DNA from: Eubacterium sp.
GTDB taxonomy: Bacteria > Bacillota > Clostridia > Lachnospirales > Lachnospiraceae
Reading direction: 5' to 3'
DNA length: 26,348 bases
Assembly (NCBI GenBank): GCA_003486385.1
Contig: DNFT01000064.1
Coordinates: 1-26,348 of the forward strand
Position numbers and translations under genes: made by a program. The notes beneath the pieces are model-generated. The model ran no database searches. It saw nothing but the letters and a program-made list of their open reading frames with translations, and was not told the origin of the DNA. This document shows, piece after piece, positions 1-8,127 of this stretch (its first letter is position 1; the number at the start of each line of letters is the position of its first letter).

Positions 1-217
1 CCAGTTTTTCAATTCTATCAAAGGTAATATCTCCTTCAACATTCTCCTTCTCAAGCTGTGTAACTTCATTCACACGCTCTTCGGCTGCCCTCACATACTT
101 AAGCAATGGGGCAACATTGAGTATTGGAACAGCAGCACTTCTCAGCTTTTCATAGTACAACAGCATCATCGTGATTGTACCTATCGAAATGGGACAGGGG
201 TCTGACCCCTGTCCCAT
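1..217 (-). pseudogene. 5'-truncated ABC exporter gene, running off the window edge
   Basis: On the minus strand a frame stays open from an ATG at 217-215 to the window edge (72 codons). The first nine residues (MGQGSDPCP) come from the palindromic repeat at 187-219. The rest reads like the end of an ABC exporter membrane domain (ISIGTITMMLLYYEKLRSAA) followed by the short linker that leads into the nucleotide-binding domain (EGDITFDRIEKL). Walker A would lie beyond the window. The upstream membrane helices expected in this family are absent, because the reading frame meets the repeat and then the atpC stop two bases further on. I read it as the 3' part of a transporter gene that lost its 5' end at the repeat. 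It has no convincing ribosome binding site. The family assignment rests on about 60 residues and is moderate; the truncation is clear. Confidence 0.55.
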
Positions 218-219
218 TT
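187..219. repeat. Palindromic repeat, single-arm copy, after the first atpC
   Basis: This is a perfect inverted repeat of two 16-base arms around one central T (arm AAATGGGACAGGGGTC). It ends two bases before the atpC stop codon at 222-224. It belongs to the same family as the copies at 12573-12635, 13191-13254 and 26318-26348. It could form a hairpin at the 3' end of the first ATP synthase transcript, but only three T residues follow it on the minus strand, so it is a weak intrinsic terminator at best. Confidence 0.9.
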
Positions 220-221
220 GT

Positions 222-626
222 CTAGCCCTTGAGTTCAATTCTTGTAAGCGCTCTCTTCAGCGCATACTCAGCTCGTGCCACGTCTATCTCGCCCTCGTGG
301 GAGGATAGTCTGCGCTCAGCTCTGATTTTCGCCTCGTTGGCACGGTTAACGTCTATCTCGTCCGGCCACTCGGCAATCTCAGCAAGCACCATAACGCTCT
401 TCTTTCCTATCTCAATGAAACCGGAGTGAAGAGCTGCCGCCTTGACATTGCCTTCCGCATCATGGATATGTGCAACGCCCGGTTCAAGTACCATAGCTGT
501 AGGTGCATGGTCGGCATATATACCGACCTGCCCCTCTGTAGTGTTAAGCTCAACCATAGTGCTGTCCCCGGCAAAGAAGGTTCTGTCAGGTGTTATTATT
601 TTAAGTTCAAATAATTTGTCTGCCAT
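222..626 (-). CDS. atpC: F-type ATP synthase epsilon subunit (operon 1)
   Basis: The 134-residue protein is the epsilon subunit of the central stalk, which turns with gamma and can inhibit ATP hydrolysis through its C-terminal helices. The N-terminal beta-sandwich is recognisable by FELKIITPDRTFF near the start and GQVGIYADHAPTA around residues 32-44. A two-helix C-terminal domain occupies about residues 88-132, so the protein has the usual full length. The ATG has a GGGAG eight bases upstream. It is the last gene of the first atp operon, 19 bases after atpD, and its stop is followed almost at once by a palindromic repeat. Confidence 0.97.
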   Translation of the reverse strand: MADKLFELKIITPDRTFFAGDSTMVELNTTEGQVGIYADHAPTAMVLEPGVAHIHDAEGNVKAAALHSGFIEIGKKSVMVLAEIAEWPDEIDVNRANEAKIRAERRLSSHEGEIDVARAEYALKRALTRIELKG

Positions 627-645
627 CTAATCAACTCCCGTCAGG

Positions 646-2040
646 TTATTTGTTAACCTTGGCAAGCACATCCTCAATACCGCCGCAATTTAAGAAGTAG
701 CTCTCAGGAATGTCGTCATACTTTCCTTCAAGAATCTCCTTAAAGCCCTGAATGGTATCAGCAACAGGAACATAACGTCCCTCAAGTCCTGTGAACTGTC
801 CTGCTACGAAGAATGGCTGTGAAAGGAATCTCTGTACCTTTCTTGCTCTTGCAACAACAAGCTTATCGTTCTCGGAAAGCTCATCCATACCAAGAATGGC
901 GATGATATCCTGAAGCTCCTTATATCTCTGAAGAATCTCCTGAACTGCTCTTGCTACCTTGTAGTGCTCCTCACCTACGATACGTGGGTCAAGGATTCTG
1001 GATGTTGACTCAAGAGGGTCAACAGCAGGGTAGATACCAAGCTCAACGATACTTCTTGAAAGAACCGTGGTCGCATCAAGATGTGCGAATGTGTTCGCAG
1101 GAGCCGGGTCCGTAAGGTCATCCGCAGGCACATATACAGCCTGAACGGAGGTGATGGAACCGTTCTTGGTGGATGTAATACGCTCCTGAAGAGCACCCAT
1201 CTCTGTCTGAAGTGTAGGCTGGTAACCCACGGCTGAAGGCATACGTCCAAGGAGTGCGGACACCTCCGAACCTGCCTGTGTAAAACGGAAAATATTATCG
1301 ATGAAGAGAAGGACATCCTTACCACCCTGGTCACGGAAGTGCTCAGCCATTGTAAGTCCTGTAAGTCCTACTCTCATTCTCGCTCCTGGCGGTTCGTTCA
1401 TCTGACCAAATACCATGGTAGTCTTGTTGATAACGCCCGACTCCGTCATCTCATGGTAGAGGTCATTTCCCTCTCTGGTACGCTCGCCAACTCCTGTAAA
1501 TACAGAATATCCACCATGCTCTGTGGCTATGTTACGGATAAGCTCCTGAATAAGAACTGTCTTACCAACTCCGGCACCACCGAAAAGTCCAATCTTACCA
1601 CCCTTCTGGTATGGACAGAGAAGGTCTACTACTTTAATACCTGTCTCAAGAATCTCAGTCTGTGTGGACTGCTCCTCAAAAGCAGGTGCCTTTCTGTGAA
1701 TAGGCATATATTCCACGCCCTCAGGTGCAGGCTTATTGTCGATAGCTTCACCAAGGACATTAAAAATTCTTCCAAGTGTCTTCTCACCAACCGGAACACT
1801 TATAGGAGCGCCTGTGTCGACTGCCTCCATTCCTCTTATCAGACCATCAGTCGAACCCATGGCTATACATCTTACTGTATCATCACCCAGATGCTGTGAT
1901 ACTTCTGCCGTAAGAGTCTCACCATTGCCGCGGTCTATCGTGATAGCATTCAGGATATCCGGAAGCTTTCCATCCGGAAACTTAATATCAAGAACCGCAC
2001 TGATAACCTGGGTAATCTTACCCTTGTTTTTCTCGGCCAT
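646..2040 (-). CDS. atpD: F-type ATP synthase beta subunit (operon 1)
   Basis: The 464-residue protein is the catalytic beta subunit of F1, making or hydrolysing ATP at the membrane-bound complex. The Walker A loop GGAGVGKT is at residues 154-161 and the catalytic glutamate is in GERTRE (Glu186). The Walker B region reads VLLFIDNIFRF, and the DELSENDK segment of the C-terminal helical domain is present. An AAGGAG lies seven bases before the ATG. Length and all key residues are normal for an active subunit. It sits between atpG and atpC with short gaps of about 20 bases. The paralogue at 13693-15105 is clearly divergent, so this is not a recent duplication. Confidence 0.98.
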   Translation of the reverse strand: MAEKNKGKITQVISAVLDIKFPDGKLPDILNAITIDRGNGETLTAEVSQHLGDDTVRCIAMGSTDGLIRGMEAVDTGAPISVPVGEKTLGRIFNVLGEAIDNKPAPEGVEYMPIHRKAPAFEEQSTQTEILETGIKVVDLLCPYQKGGKIGLFGGAGVGKTVLIQELIRNIATEHGGYSVFTGVGERTREGNDLYHEMTESGVINKTTMVFGQMNEPPGARMRVGLTGLTMAEHFRDQGGKDVLLFIDNIFRFTQAGSEVSALLGRMPSAVGYQPTLQTEMGALQERITSTKNGSITSVQAVYVPADDLTDPAPANTFAHLDATTVLSRSIVELGIYPAVDPLESTSRILDPRIVGEEHYKVARAVQEILQRYKELQDIIAILGMDELSENDKLVVARARKVQRFLSQPFFVAGQFTGLEGRYVPVADTIQGFKEILEGKYDDIPESYFLNCGGIEDVLAKVNK

Positions 2041-2064
2041 TGTGTCTCTCCTTCTAAAATTATT

Positions 2065-2937
2065 TTAACTTATCGCATTCGCTCCTGCGATAATCTCAGT
2101 CAGCTCCTGTGTAATAGAGCCCTGTCGCGCTCTGTTATACATAAGGGATAAGTCTTCAATCATCTCATCCGCATTGCTTGTCGCATTGTCCATTGCTGTC
2201 ATACGTGCACCGTTCTCACTCGCAACCGATTCAACAAGAGCACCATATATAAGACTGCTGACATACTTAGGAATAATGATGTCAAGAGCTTCCTGTTCTT
2301 CCGGCTCATACTCCATGACAGAGCCATCCATAAGCTCCTCCTTATCTCCATCCTTAAGCTGTATGTCATCAGCGCTGATAGGAAGCAGCTTGATAAACAC
2401 AGGAACCTGGCTCACTGTATTCATAAAGCATGTATAAGCAAGATAGATTTCACTCACCTCTCCGCTCGTATATGCACCAAGAACGTCTGCAGCTATGTCC
2501 ATAGCATCCCTGTACATCGGTTCGTTGATGACATCCGAATAATCAGCCTTTATATCGTAGCCTCTTCTTGCAAGGTAATCCTTTCCCTTGCGGCCTATAG
2601 AATATACAAGCATATCCTCCCTGGCAATGCCGCTTGAGATAACCTGCTTTATTATATTCGTGTTGTAACCGCCTGCAAGACCTCTGTTGGAGGTGATTAC
2701 AATGACAGCCTTCTTCCCAGTACCTGCATTGTTAAGGTACTTGTGGTTGATAGAGCCGCTCCTTGCAATCATCGTGGTGACAGCCTTGTACATAGCATCA
2801 AAATACGGCTTGGAATTCTCCGCTCTGCTTCTCGCCTTCTGGAGCTTAACCGTGGCAACAAGCTTCATAGCCTTGGTAATCTGACCGGTGCTCTGAATAC
2901 TTTCCTTGCGCCTTTTTATATCTCTCATTGATGCCAT
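2065..2937 (-). CDS. atpG: F-type ATP synthase gamma subunit (operon 1)
   Basis: The 290-residue protein is gamma, the rotor shaft that runs through the alpha3beta3 head. The N-terminal helix carries the family pattern MRDIKRRKESIQSTGQITKA, and the C-terminal helix ends with YNRARQGSITQELTEI followed by AGA. These two helices form the coiled coil inside F1. The central Rossmann-like part shows VIVITSNRGLAGGYN. The start at 2937 is supported by GGGGG eight bases upstream. An alternative ATG three codons later lacks better support. It lies 17 bases after atpA. Confidence 0.98.
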   Translation of the reverse strand: MASMRDIKRRKESIQSTGQITKAMKLVATVKLQKARSRAENSKPYFDAMYKAVTTMIARSGSINHKYLNNAGTGKKAVIVITSNRGLAGGYNTNIIKQVISSGIAREDMLVYSIGRKGKDYLARRGYDIKADYSDVINEPMYRDAMDIAADVLGAYTSGEVSEIYLAYTCFMNTVSQVPVFIKLLPISADDIQLKDGDKEELMDGSVMEYEPEEQEALDIIIPKYVSSLIYGALVESVASENGARMTAMDNATSNADEMIEDLSLMYNRARQGSITQELTEIIAGANAIS

Positions 2938-2954
2938 ACCGATTACCCCCTATC

Positions 2955-4460
2955 TTATCGGAACTGCTTCTTGAACTCATTGATAGCGTTAACAAGTTCT
3001 TTTTCAGTATCCTCGGACATAACCTTGGTGTCCTTTATAGTCTGAGGTATCTGTGGATACTTCGTATCGATAAAGGCAAAAAGCTCTGTCTCAAATCTTC
3101 CGATAGCGTCTGTCGGTATGTCAATAAGGAGCTTTCTTGTAACCGCATAGATAATAATAACCTGATATTCAACAGGCATTGGCTTATACTGCGGCTGCTT
3201 TAACACTTCCTTAATTCTCTCACCCTGTGCAAGCTTCTCCTTGGTATCGGCATCAAGCTCTGAGCCGAACTGTGCGAATGCCGCAAGCTCTCTGTACTGT
3301 GCAAGCTCTGTTCTGATTGGAGCCGCAATCTTCTTGATAGCCTTAATCTGTGCGGCACCACCAACTCGTGATACGGACAGACCGGCATTTATCGCAGGAC
3401 GGAAGCCTGAGTTAAACATCTCTGTCTCAAGATATATCTGACCATCTGTTATGGAAATAACATTGGTAGGAATATACGCAGAAACATCTCCTGCCTGTGT
3501 CTCTATGATAGGCAGAGCCGTAAGTGAGCCTCCGCCAAGCTCATCCGAAAGCCTTGCCGCACGCTCAAGAAGTCTTGAATGGAGATAGAATACATCTCCC
3601 GGATAAGCTTCACGTCCCGGCGCTCTCTTAAGAAGAAGTGAAAGTGTACGGTATGCGGCAGCATGCTTACTGAGGTCATCATATACTACAAGCACATCCT
3701 TGCCTGCCTCCATCCACTCCTCGCCGATGGCGCAGCCTGAATATGGAGCAATATACTGAAGCGGAGCAAGCTCACTGGCTGTGGACGCAACGATTGTTGT
3801 ATAGTCCATTGCTCCGTATTCTTCAAGTGTCTTTACAATATTGGCAACAGTTGACGCCTTCTGTCCTATAGCTACATAGATACAGTAAACACCCTGTCCC
3901 TTCTGGTTGATAATCGTATCGATAGCTATCGCCGTCTTACCTGTCTGACGGTCACCGATAATAAGCTCACGCTGGCCTCTTCCGATAGGAACCATGGCAT
4001 CGATAGCCTTGATACCTGTCTGAAGCGGTGTGTCAACAGACTTTCTTGCGATAACACCCGACGCAACTCTCTCAATCTTTCTATACTTATCTGTCTGAAT
4101 AGGTCCTTTTCCGTCGATAGGCTGTCCAAGTGCATTTACTACACGTCCAAGCATTGCGTCCCCGACAGGAACCTCAACAACTCGTCCGGTAGTCTTGACT
4201 GTATCGCCCTCGCTTATGCTCTTATTGTCACCGAGAAGAACTACACCTACATTGTCCTCCTCAAGGTTGAGAACCATGCCGTATACATCCCCCGGAAACT
4301 CCAAAAGCTCGCCCTGCATGGCTTTTGCCAGACCATGAACACGGGCAATACCATCCGCTACCTGGATTACAGTTCCGACATCAGACACCTCAAGCTCAGA
4401 CTTGTACTGCTTAATCTGTTCCTTAATGACTGAGCTGATCTCTTCTGGTCTTAAATTCAT
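2955..4460 (-). CDS. atpA: F-type ATP synthase alpha subunit (operon 1)
   Basis: The 501-residue protein is alpha, the non-catalytic nucleotide-binding subunit of F1. It begins with the standard N-terminal segment (MNLRPEEISSVIKEQI), which normally contacts delta. Walker A GDRQTGKT is at residues 169-176, and the arginine finger that reaches the catalytic site is in SVSRVGG near residue 365. The DELSDE-like motif of beta is correctly absent. It is a stand-alone gene 47 bases downstream of a separate atpH, in contrast to the fused gene at 16027-18054. The ribosome binding site (GGAAGG) is about 12 bases before the ATG, slightly far. Confidence 0.98.
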   Translation of the reverse strand: MNLRPEEISSVIKEQIKQYKSELEVSDVGTVIQVADGIARVHGLAKAMQGELLEFPGDVYGMVLNLEEDNVGVVLLGDNKSISEGDTVKTTGRVVEVPVGDAMLGRVVNALGQPIDGKGPIQTDKYRKIERVASGVIARKSVDTPLQTGIKAIDAMVPIGRGQRELIIGDRQTGKTAIAIDTIINQKGQGVYCIYVAIGQKASTVANIVKTLEEYGAMDYTTIVASTASELAPLQYIAPYSGCAIGEEWMEAGKDVLVVYDDLSKHAAAYRTLSLLLKRAPGREAYPGDVFYLHSRLLERAARLSDELGGGSLTALPIIETQAGDVSAYIPTNVISITDGQIYLETEMFNSGFRPAINAGLSVSRVGGAAQIKAIKKIAAPIRTELAQYRELAAFAQFGSELDADTKEKLAQGERIKEVLKQPQYKPMPVEYQVIIIYAVTRKLLIDIPTDAIGRFETELFAFIDTKYPQIPQTIKDTKVMSEDTEKELVNAINEFKKQFR

Positions 4461-4507
4461 AAGGCTCTTGCACCTTCCTTCTTATATTCTACATACCGCC
4501 TGCCGTC

Positions 4508-5056
4508 CTACGCGAGCTGAATCTTATTAAGCTCCTTGGTAAGCTCTGCAAGCTTAGTCTTAATACTGGTATCCACAACTCTGTCTCCAATGCGGATGAC
4601 CATGCCTCCAATGAGGCTCTTGTCTACGGAATAGTTCATCTCCAGCTTCTTAAAAGCTGTAGTGTCGAGTATTCTCTTCTCAACCTCCGCCTTCTGCCTG
4701 TCCGACAGCTCCATAGGGGTTGCCACACTGACAATACCTATCTTAAGGTAATCCTTTACGGCTGTGATAAAGTACTCGAGTATTCCCCGGATATCGTTCT
4801 GCCTGTCCTTCTCGACTGCAAGAACGATAAGCCCTGTGATATCCTTCCTCACGCGGGAATCGAAGATGCTCTCCATAGTCTTTACCTTGTCGGTTTTACT
4901 TATCTTAGGATTATTTAAAAAGTCGGTAAGCTCACCGTTCTCCTTAAATACCTCCAAAACAATCTGTACCTCATCAAGATATTCGGCAGCACTGCCGCTC
5001 TCGATGGCGAGCTCATAAAGAGCCTGTCCGTACGCTGATGCTGCTAATTTTGCCAT
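4508..5056 (-). CDS. atpH: F-type ATP synthase delta subunit (operon 1)
   Basis: The 182-residue protein is delta (OSCP), which sits on top of the alpha3beta3 head and ties it to the b-subunit stalk. The N-terminal helical domain covers about residues 1-105. The C-terminal domain has the family hallmark SLIGGMVIRIGDRVVD followed by a short helix. Length is normal. It overlaps the end of atpF by 13 bases, which suggests translational coupling, and only a weak GGGTG precedes its ATG. This is the conventional separate delta, useful as the reference for the delta domain fused to alpha in operon 2. Confidence 0.96.
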   Translation of the reverse strand: MAKLAASAYGQALYELAIESGSAAEYLDEVQIVLEVFKENGELTDFLNNPKISKTDKVKTMESIFDSRVRKDITGLIVLAVEKDRQNDIRGILEYFITAVKDYLKIGIVSVATPMELSDRQKAEVEKRILDTTAFKKLEMNYSVDKSLIGGMVIRIGDRVVDTSIKTKLAELTKELNKIQLA

Positions 5057-5559
5057 GTATCATCACCCATTTCACGAAGCGTCTCGTCAACCAATGACGC
5101 CTGAATGTCTGTGTCAATTGAAGCAGATACCACCTTGCCGGCAAGAGCCGATGCAAGAGCTATCATTTCCTTCTTCATATCATCGGCTGCACCCTTCTTC
5201 TCTAAGAGAACCTCATTGTGTGCTCTCTCAATAATGTGGGCAGCCTCGGTCTTAGCCTCTTCTATAATCTGTTCCTCTCTCGCAAGTGCACGCTTTCTCG
5301 CATCCGCAAGAATAGCCTCCACTTCCTTATCCACCTCTTTCAGCTTAGCCTCATACTCAGCCTTCATGGCCTGTGCATCCTGCATGTCGGTCTTAGCCTT
5401 CTCGATGTCGTCAGCGATGCCTTCCTTACGCTTGTTAAGGAAATTCCTCACCGGATTGAACATCAGGTATGAGCCTGCCAGAAAGAGAATAAAGATGTTA
5501 ACCGCCGTTATAACCACATCCTGGATAAGCTGGGGATCTAGGTTGAACATTCTTTCCAA
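5044..5559 (-). CDS. atpF: F-type ATP synthase b subunit (operon 1)
   Basis: The 171-residue protein is subunit b of Fo, the peripheral stalk. One membrane helix lies near residues 13-33 (VVITAVNIFILFLAGSYLMF). A long charged coiled coil rich in Ala, Glu and Lys fills the rest. The start at 5559 is a TTG with a GGGAGG seven bases upstream. The ATG three codons later at 5550 would place that site about 16 bases away, so I prefer the TTG. It is 50 bases after atpE and overlaps atpH. Confidence 0.94.
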   Translation of the reverse strand: MERMFNLDPQLIQDVVITAVNIFILFLAGSYLMFNPVRNFLNKRKEGIADDIEKAKTDMQDAQAMKAEYEAKLKEVDKEVEAILADARKRALAREEQIIEEAKTEAAHIIERAHNEVLLEKKGAADDMKKEMIALASALAGKVVSASIDTDIQASLVDETLREMGDDTWQN

Positions 5560-5609
5560 GGTCTTGCCTCCCTTCGCCTATTATTCTCGTTAGCTTAACC
5601 CTTAAAAAA

Positions 5610-5870
5610 TCAAAGCTTTCCGATAAGTGGGTTGGCAAATAAGAGAATAATCGCAACCGCAAATCCGTAAAGACCTGTTGTCTCGGCTACCGCCTGTCCA
5701 AGAAGCATGGTAGATGTGATATCTGACTTAGCTCCCGGATTACGTCCTACCGCTGCTGCTGCGTGGCCTGCTGCGATACCCTGTCCTATACCAGGTCCGA
5801 CACCGGCTATCATTGCAATACCTGCACCTACTGCTGAACATGCTAATACTAATGCTCTTCCATCAATCAT
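5610..5870 (-). CDS. atpE: F-type ATP synthase c subunit with sodium-binding signature (operon 1)
   Basis: The 86-residue protein is the c subunit, a two-helix hairpin that forms the rotor ring. The ion-carrying glutamate is Glu63. The residues that bind sodium in the Ilyobacter tartaricus ring (Gln32, Val63, Glu65, Ser66, Thr67, Tyr70) all have matches here at a constant offset of two: Gln30, Val61, Glu63, Thr64, Thr65 and Tyr68. Ser to Thr at position 64 keeps the hydroxyl. I infer a sodium-coupled ring, although such rings can also carry protons when sodium is low. An AGGAGG precedes the ATG by eight bases. The paralogue at 18573-18791 lacks two of these ligands. Confidence 0.97.
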   Translation of the reverse strand: MIDGRALVLACSAVGAGIAMIAGVGPGIGQGIAAGHAAAAVGRNPGAKSDITSTMLLGQAVAETTGLYGFAVAIILLFANPLIGKL

Positions 5871-5917
5871 TTTTAATTCCTCCTGAAAATGAAATTATAT
5901 TGTTTTTTAGATTTAAC

Positions 5918-6637
5918 TTATTCATCTGCAATCTTATCGTTGATATATACCATCGTAAGCATACAGAATACATATGTCTGAATTGCTCCTGAGAACACAT
6001 CAAAATAAACATGAAGTGCAGCCGGAAGTCCCAGCTTAAGGAATATCGGCAGCAATCCGTAAATCAGTCCCATCATAACAGTACCTGACATAATGTTACC
6101 AAAAAGACGGAGAGATAATGAAAGCGGGACTGCGAACTCTCCTATCAGGTTAATAGGGAAAAGAAGCGGAACCGGCTGGAAAAGGCTCGTAAAATGCTTT
6201 CCCTTATTCTTGGCAATGCCACACCCCTGCACAAGTGCAAAGGTAATAAGACCTAGTGGTAATGTAACACCGTAATCTGCCGTCGGCGGTCTTAAGCCTA
6301 ACAGACCGGACAGGTTGCAGAACAGTATAAACATGAATATCGCACAGATATAATTCACAAAGCGTCTTGCGTTCCTGCCCATAATAGACGCAACCATATT
6401 GTCTATGGTCTGAACATACATCTCTATGATATTCTGGAATGTACCCGGAATCTGTTTTGCGTGTTTCATCGTATGATGAGCGCATATCATGATAATAAGT
6501 ATAATTATCGTCACGATAAACATTGCCACATGGGTTGTCGTAATATACAACTCCTGCCCAAACAGCGTGTATTTAAACACACCATGAATCATGAAATCAG
6601 CATCTGCCAATATCATACCCGGGAATTGTCCTGACAC
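5918..6637 (-). CDS. atpB: F-type ATP synthase a subunit (operon 1)
   Basis: The 239-residue protein is subunit a, the membrane stator channel that passes ions to the c ring. The essential arginine is Arg177 in SLSLRLFGNIM, and several further membrane helices are evident. The start is a GTG at 6637 with AAGGAGG eight bases upstream. The stop codon of atpI lies within this same spacer, only four bases before the GTG. Length is typical. Confidence 0.97.
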   Translation of the reverse strand: MSGQFPGMILADADFMIHGVFKYTLFGQELYITTTHVAMFIVTIIILIIMICAHHTMKHAKQIPGTFQNIIEMYVQTIDNMVASIMGRNARRFVNYICAIFMFILFCNLSGLLGLRPPTADYGVTLPLGLITFALVQGCGIAKNKGKHFTSLFQPVPLLFPINLIGEFAVPLSLSLRLFGNIMSGTVMMGLIYGLLPIFLKLGLPAALHVYFDVFSGAIQTYVFCMLTMVYINDKIADE

Positions 6638-6641
6638 GTTA

Positions 6642-7043
6642 TCAACCTCCTTGCTTTTTTTTAGTTGCTTTTTCTATAAGCCTGTGTGTTAAAGGCTGGG
6701 CATAGGTCGCCACCTTGAGTCCGAAGAAACCGACAAATGTGGTAATAAGATTCAGCCATCCGAAATAGCTTATCGCACCTAGCACTGCCACCGCCGCAAG
6801 CATCCTTCCAACCGAAGAAAATGCAAGAAATGCCGAATGTCCCTTCTGCATGTGCATAGCCTTATATATGGTATGCTTCATTGAAAACAACATCAGAACT
6901 CCTGCTACTGTGCCAACGAGCAGTCCTCCCTCGCCCCTTAACTTGTCTTTGGTAAAAATAAGAACAAATATTGATGCTATGACAAAGTATGCTGCCATGC
7001 CGATAAGCACCTCACTAATGGTCTTTTTTGTTGTGTCTGTCAT
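6642..7043 (-). CDS. atpI: AtpI-type ATP synthase accessory membrane protein
   Basis: The 133-residue protein has about four membrane helices (around residues 12-30, 40-57, 75-95 and 98-115) and fits the ATP synthase protein I family by size, hydrophobicity and position directly upstream of atpB. Family members assist c-ring assembly, and some are linked to magnesium or calcium uptake. The start overlaps the end of the preceding atpZ gene by 29 bases. No paralogue accompanies the second atp operon. The precise role here is inferred from context. Confidence 0.8.
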   Translation of the reverse strand: MTDTTKKTISEVLIGMAAYFVIASIFVLIFTKDKLRGEGGLLVGTVAGVLMLFSMKHTIYKAMHMQKGHSAFLAFSSVGRMLAAVAVLGAISYFGWLNLITTFVGFFGLKVATYAQPLTHRLIEKATKKKQGG

Positions 7044-7302
7044 TCACGTCTCTCCCTGTTTCCGGATTTGAACCAGGCTTTGAAGCAGCTGAAGCCCCCA
7101 AAGCCTTCTTAGCCATGAGATAGCAGTTTCTCATTCCTGCCGCCATTCCGAGAAACAGCAGCGGAATAACCACCCATGTTCCTATGAATTTTCCAATCCA
7201 TATACCAATAAACAAGCATAAAAATGTCGGAACCATGACATTAATCCCAAGCTGGGAAATAAGAGCTAGATTCTTATATACATTATGCTTCTTATCCGCC
7301 AT
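7015..7302 (-). CDS. atpZ: AtpZ/AtpI-like small membrane protein
   Basis: The 95-residue protein has two membrane helices (about residues 17-36 and 41-60) separated by a short loop, then a hydrophilic tail. This is the pattern of AtpZ/AtpI proteins that precede atp operons. I start it at the ATG at 7302 (MADKKHN) because GGAGG lies six bases upstream. The ATG at 7320 would put that site inside the gene. It is the first gene of the operon, about 36 bases below the predicted promoter -10 box. Known relatives form a complex with AtpI or help ring assembly; a function here is inferred. Confidence 0.8.
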   Translation of the reverse strand: MADKKHNVYKNLALISQLGINVMVPTFLCLFIGIWIGKFIGTWVVIPLLFLGMAAGMRNCYLMAKKALGASAASKPGSNPETGRDVNDRHNKKDH

Positions 7303-7337
7303 GCCGTTCCTCCATCTCATAAAAGCTTACTGGAACT

Positions 7338-7366
7338 ATTATACTATTTTCCCAATCGAAAGTCTA
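7338..7366 (-). promoter_or_regulatory. Predicted promoter of ATP synthase operon 1
   Basis: On the minus strand a perfect -10 box TATAAT (7343-7338) lies 17 bases below a -35-like TAGACT (7366-7361; four of six match TTGACA). It is placed correctly for transcription of atpZ at 7302. Confidence 0.6.
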
Positions 7367-7426
7367 TTAAATAATTAAAAACTTTGCGAATCGTGACCCC
7401 AAAGCTTAATATATTTCTGTAAATTA

Positions 7427-7455
7427 TTGAATTTTTTGTATAAATTTGGTATATT
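7427..7455 (+). promoter_or_regulatory. Predicted promoter of the DUF402 gene
   Basis: TTGAAT at 7427-7432 and TATATT at 7450-7455 are spaced by 17 bases and face the gene starting at 7519. This promoter diverges from that of ATP synthase operon 1, about 60 bases away. Confidence 0.5.
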
Positions 7456-7487
7456 TGTTGTACATATATTTAAAGCAGCTATCCGGA

Positions 7488-7501
7488 CTGCCGGCCGGCA
7501 G
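7488..7501. promoter_or_regulatory. GC-rich palindrome in the leader of the DUF402 gene
   Basis: CTGCCGGCCGGCAG is a perfect 14-base palindrome, standing out in an AT-rich leader between the promoter and the ribosome binding site (GGAG, seven bases before the ATG). It may be a protein-binding site or a small RNA structure. No function can be assigned. Confidence 0.4.
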
Positions 7502-7518
7502 CGGAATGGAGACTAATT

Positions 7519-8001
7519 ATGAAGAAACCTGTTCTTTTTCGTAAAAGATATATCCCATCAGAAATAGTTGAGCTCAAGGATGATATCATTCTGTACCGTG
7601 ATGATTCAATGCTCATAACACGCTGGACCACACTCAAGCCAAGGCATGATATAGCCGGCGGAATCTCTTTGTACCTCATCGACAAGGGTTGCAAGATATC
7701 CCGGATTCACGATGCCTTCGGCAGATTTCTCCACTACTACTGTGACATAATACACACAGATTATTCTGCCGGGAACGACACCTATATATTCACGGATCTG
7801 CTTGCGGACATCATTGTTCACCGCGATAACAGGTATTCCGTTGTAGACCTTGATGAACTTGCAGAAGCGCTTAAGACCTCACTTATAAACGCAGACACTG
7901 TATGCGAGGCTCTGTGCTCAACAGACAGACTTATACGCTGTATTGATAATGGGGAATTTCACAGCTATACAAATCTGATAGAGCGCTATGTGTCACTCTG
8001 A
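7519..8001 (+). CDS. DUF402 family protein
   Basis: The 160-residue protein matches the DUF402 fold. The pattern of a GISLYLIDKGC strand, an HYYCDI segment, an acidic TDLLADIIVHRD segment and a VVDLDELAEAL helix is typical. Characterised relatives hydrolyse nucleoside diphosphates or related phosphoesters using metal held by such acidic residues (for example FomD). Substrate here is unknown. The protein lacks membrane segments. Its ATG at 7519 has GGAG seven bases upstream. It is a single-gene unit with its own promoter and a terminator that begins inside its last codons, divergent from ATP synthase operon 1 and convergent with upp. Confidence 0.8.
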   Translation: MKKPVLFRKRYIPSEIVELKDDIILYRDDSMLITRWTTLKPRHDIAGGISLYLIDKGCKISRIHDAFGRFLHYYCDIIHTDYSAGNDTYIFTDLLADIIVHRDNRYSVVDLDELAEALKTSLINADTVCEALCSTDRLIRCIDNGEFHSYTNLIERYVSL

Positions 8002-8037
8002 GATAATCGGAGTGGCATATAGCGCTCTTTCTTTTTT
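7980..8037 (+). terminator. Strong terminator overlapping the end of the DUF402 gene
   Basis: A stem of about 20 base pairs (7980-8000 with 8008-8028, a few G-T pairs) is followed by a T-rich run TTTCTTTTTT. The left arm includes the last seven codons of the DUF402 gene, so these codons are constrained by the hairpin. Confidence 0.85.
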
Positions 8038-8127
8038 ACATACGTTTCCATAATGCCGGATTCGTAACACGCCTATTTAATGTACGGGTGTATAACGTAC
8101 TATACCCTTGCCGGGCATCTGTGAAAT

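Noticed and set aside
8086..8107. Inverted repeat as the terminator of upp
   Set aside because: The pairing is short with a two-base bulge and no T run follows on the minus strand; kept only as a comment under upp.
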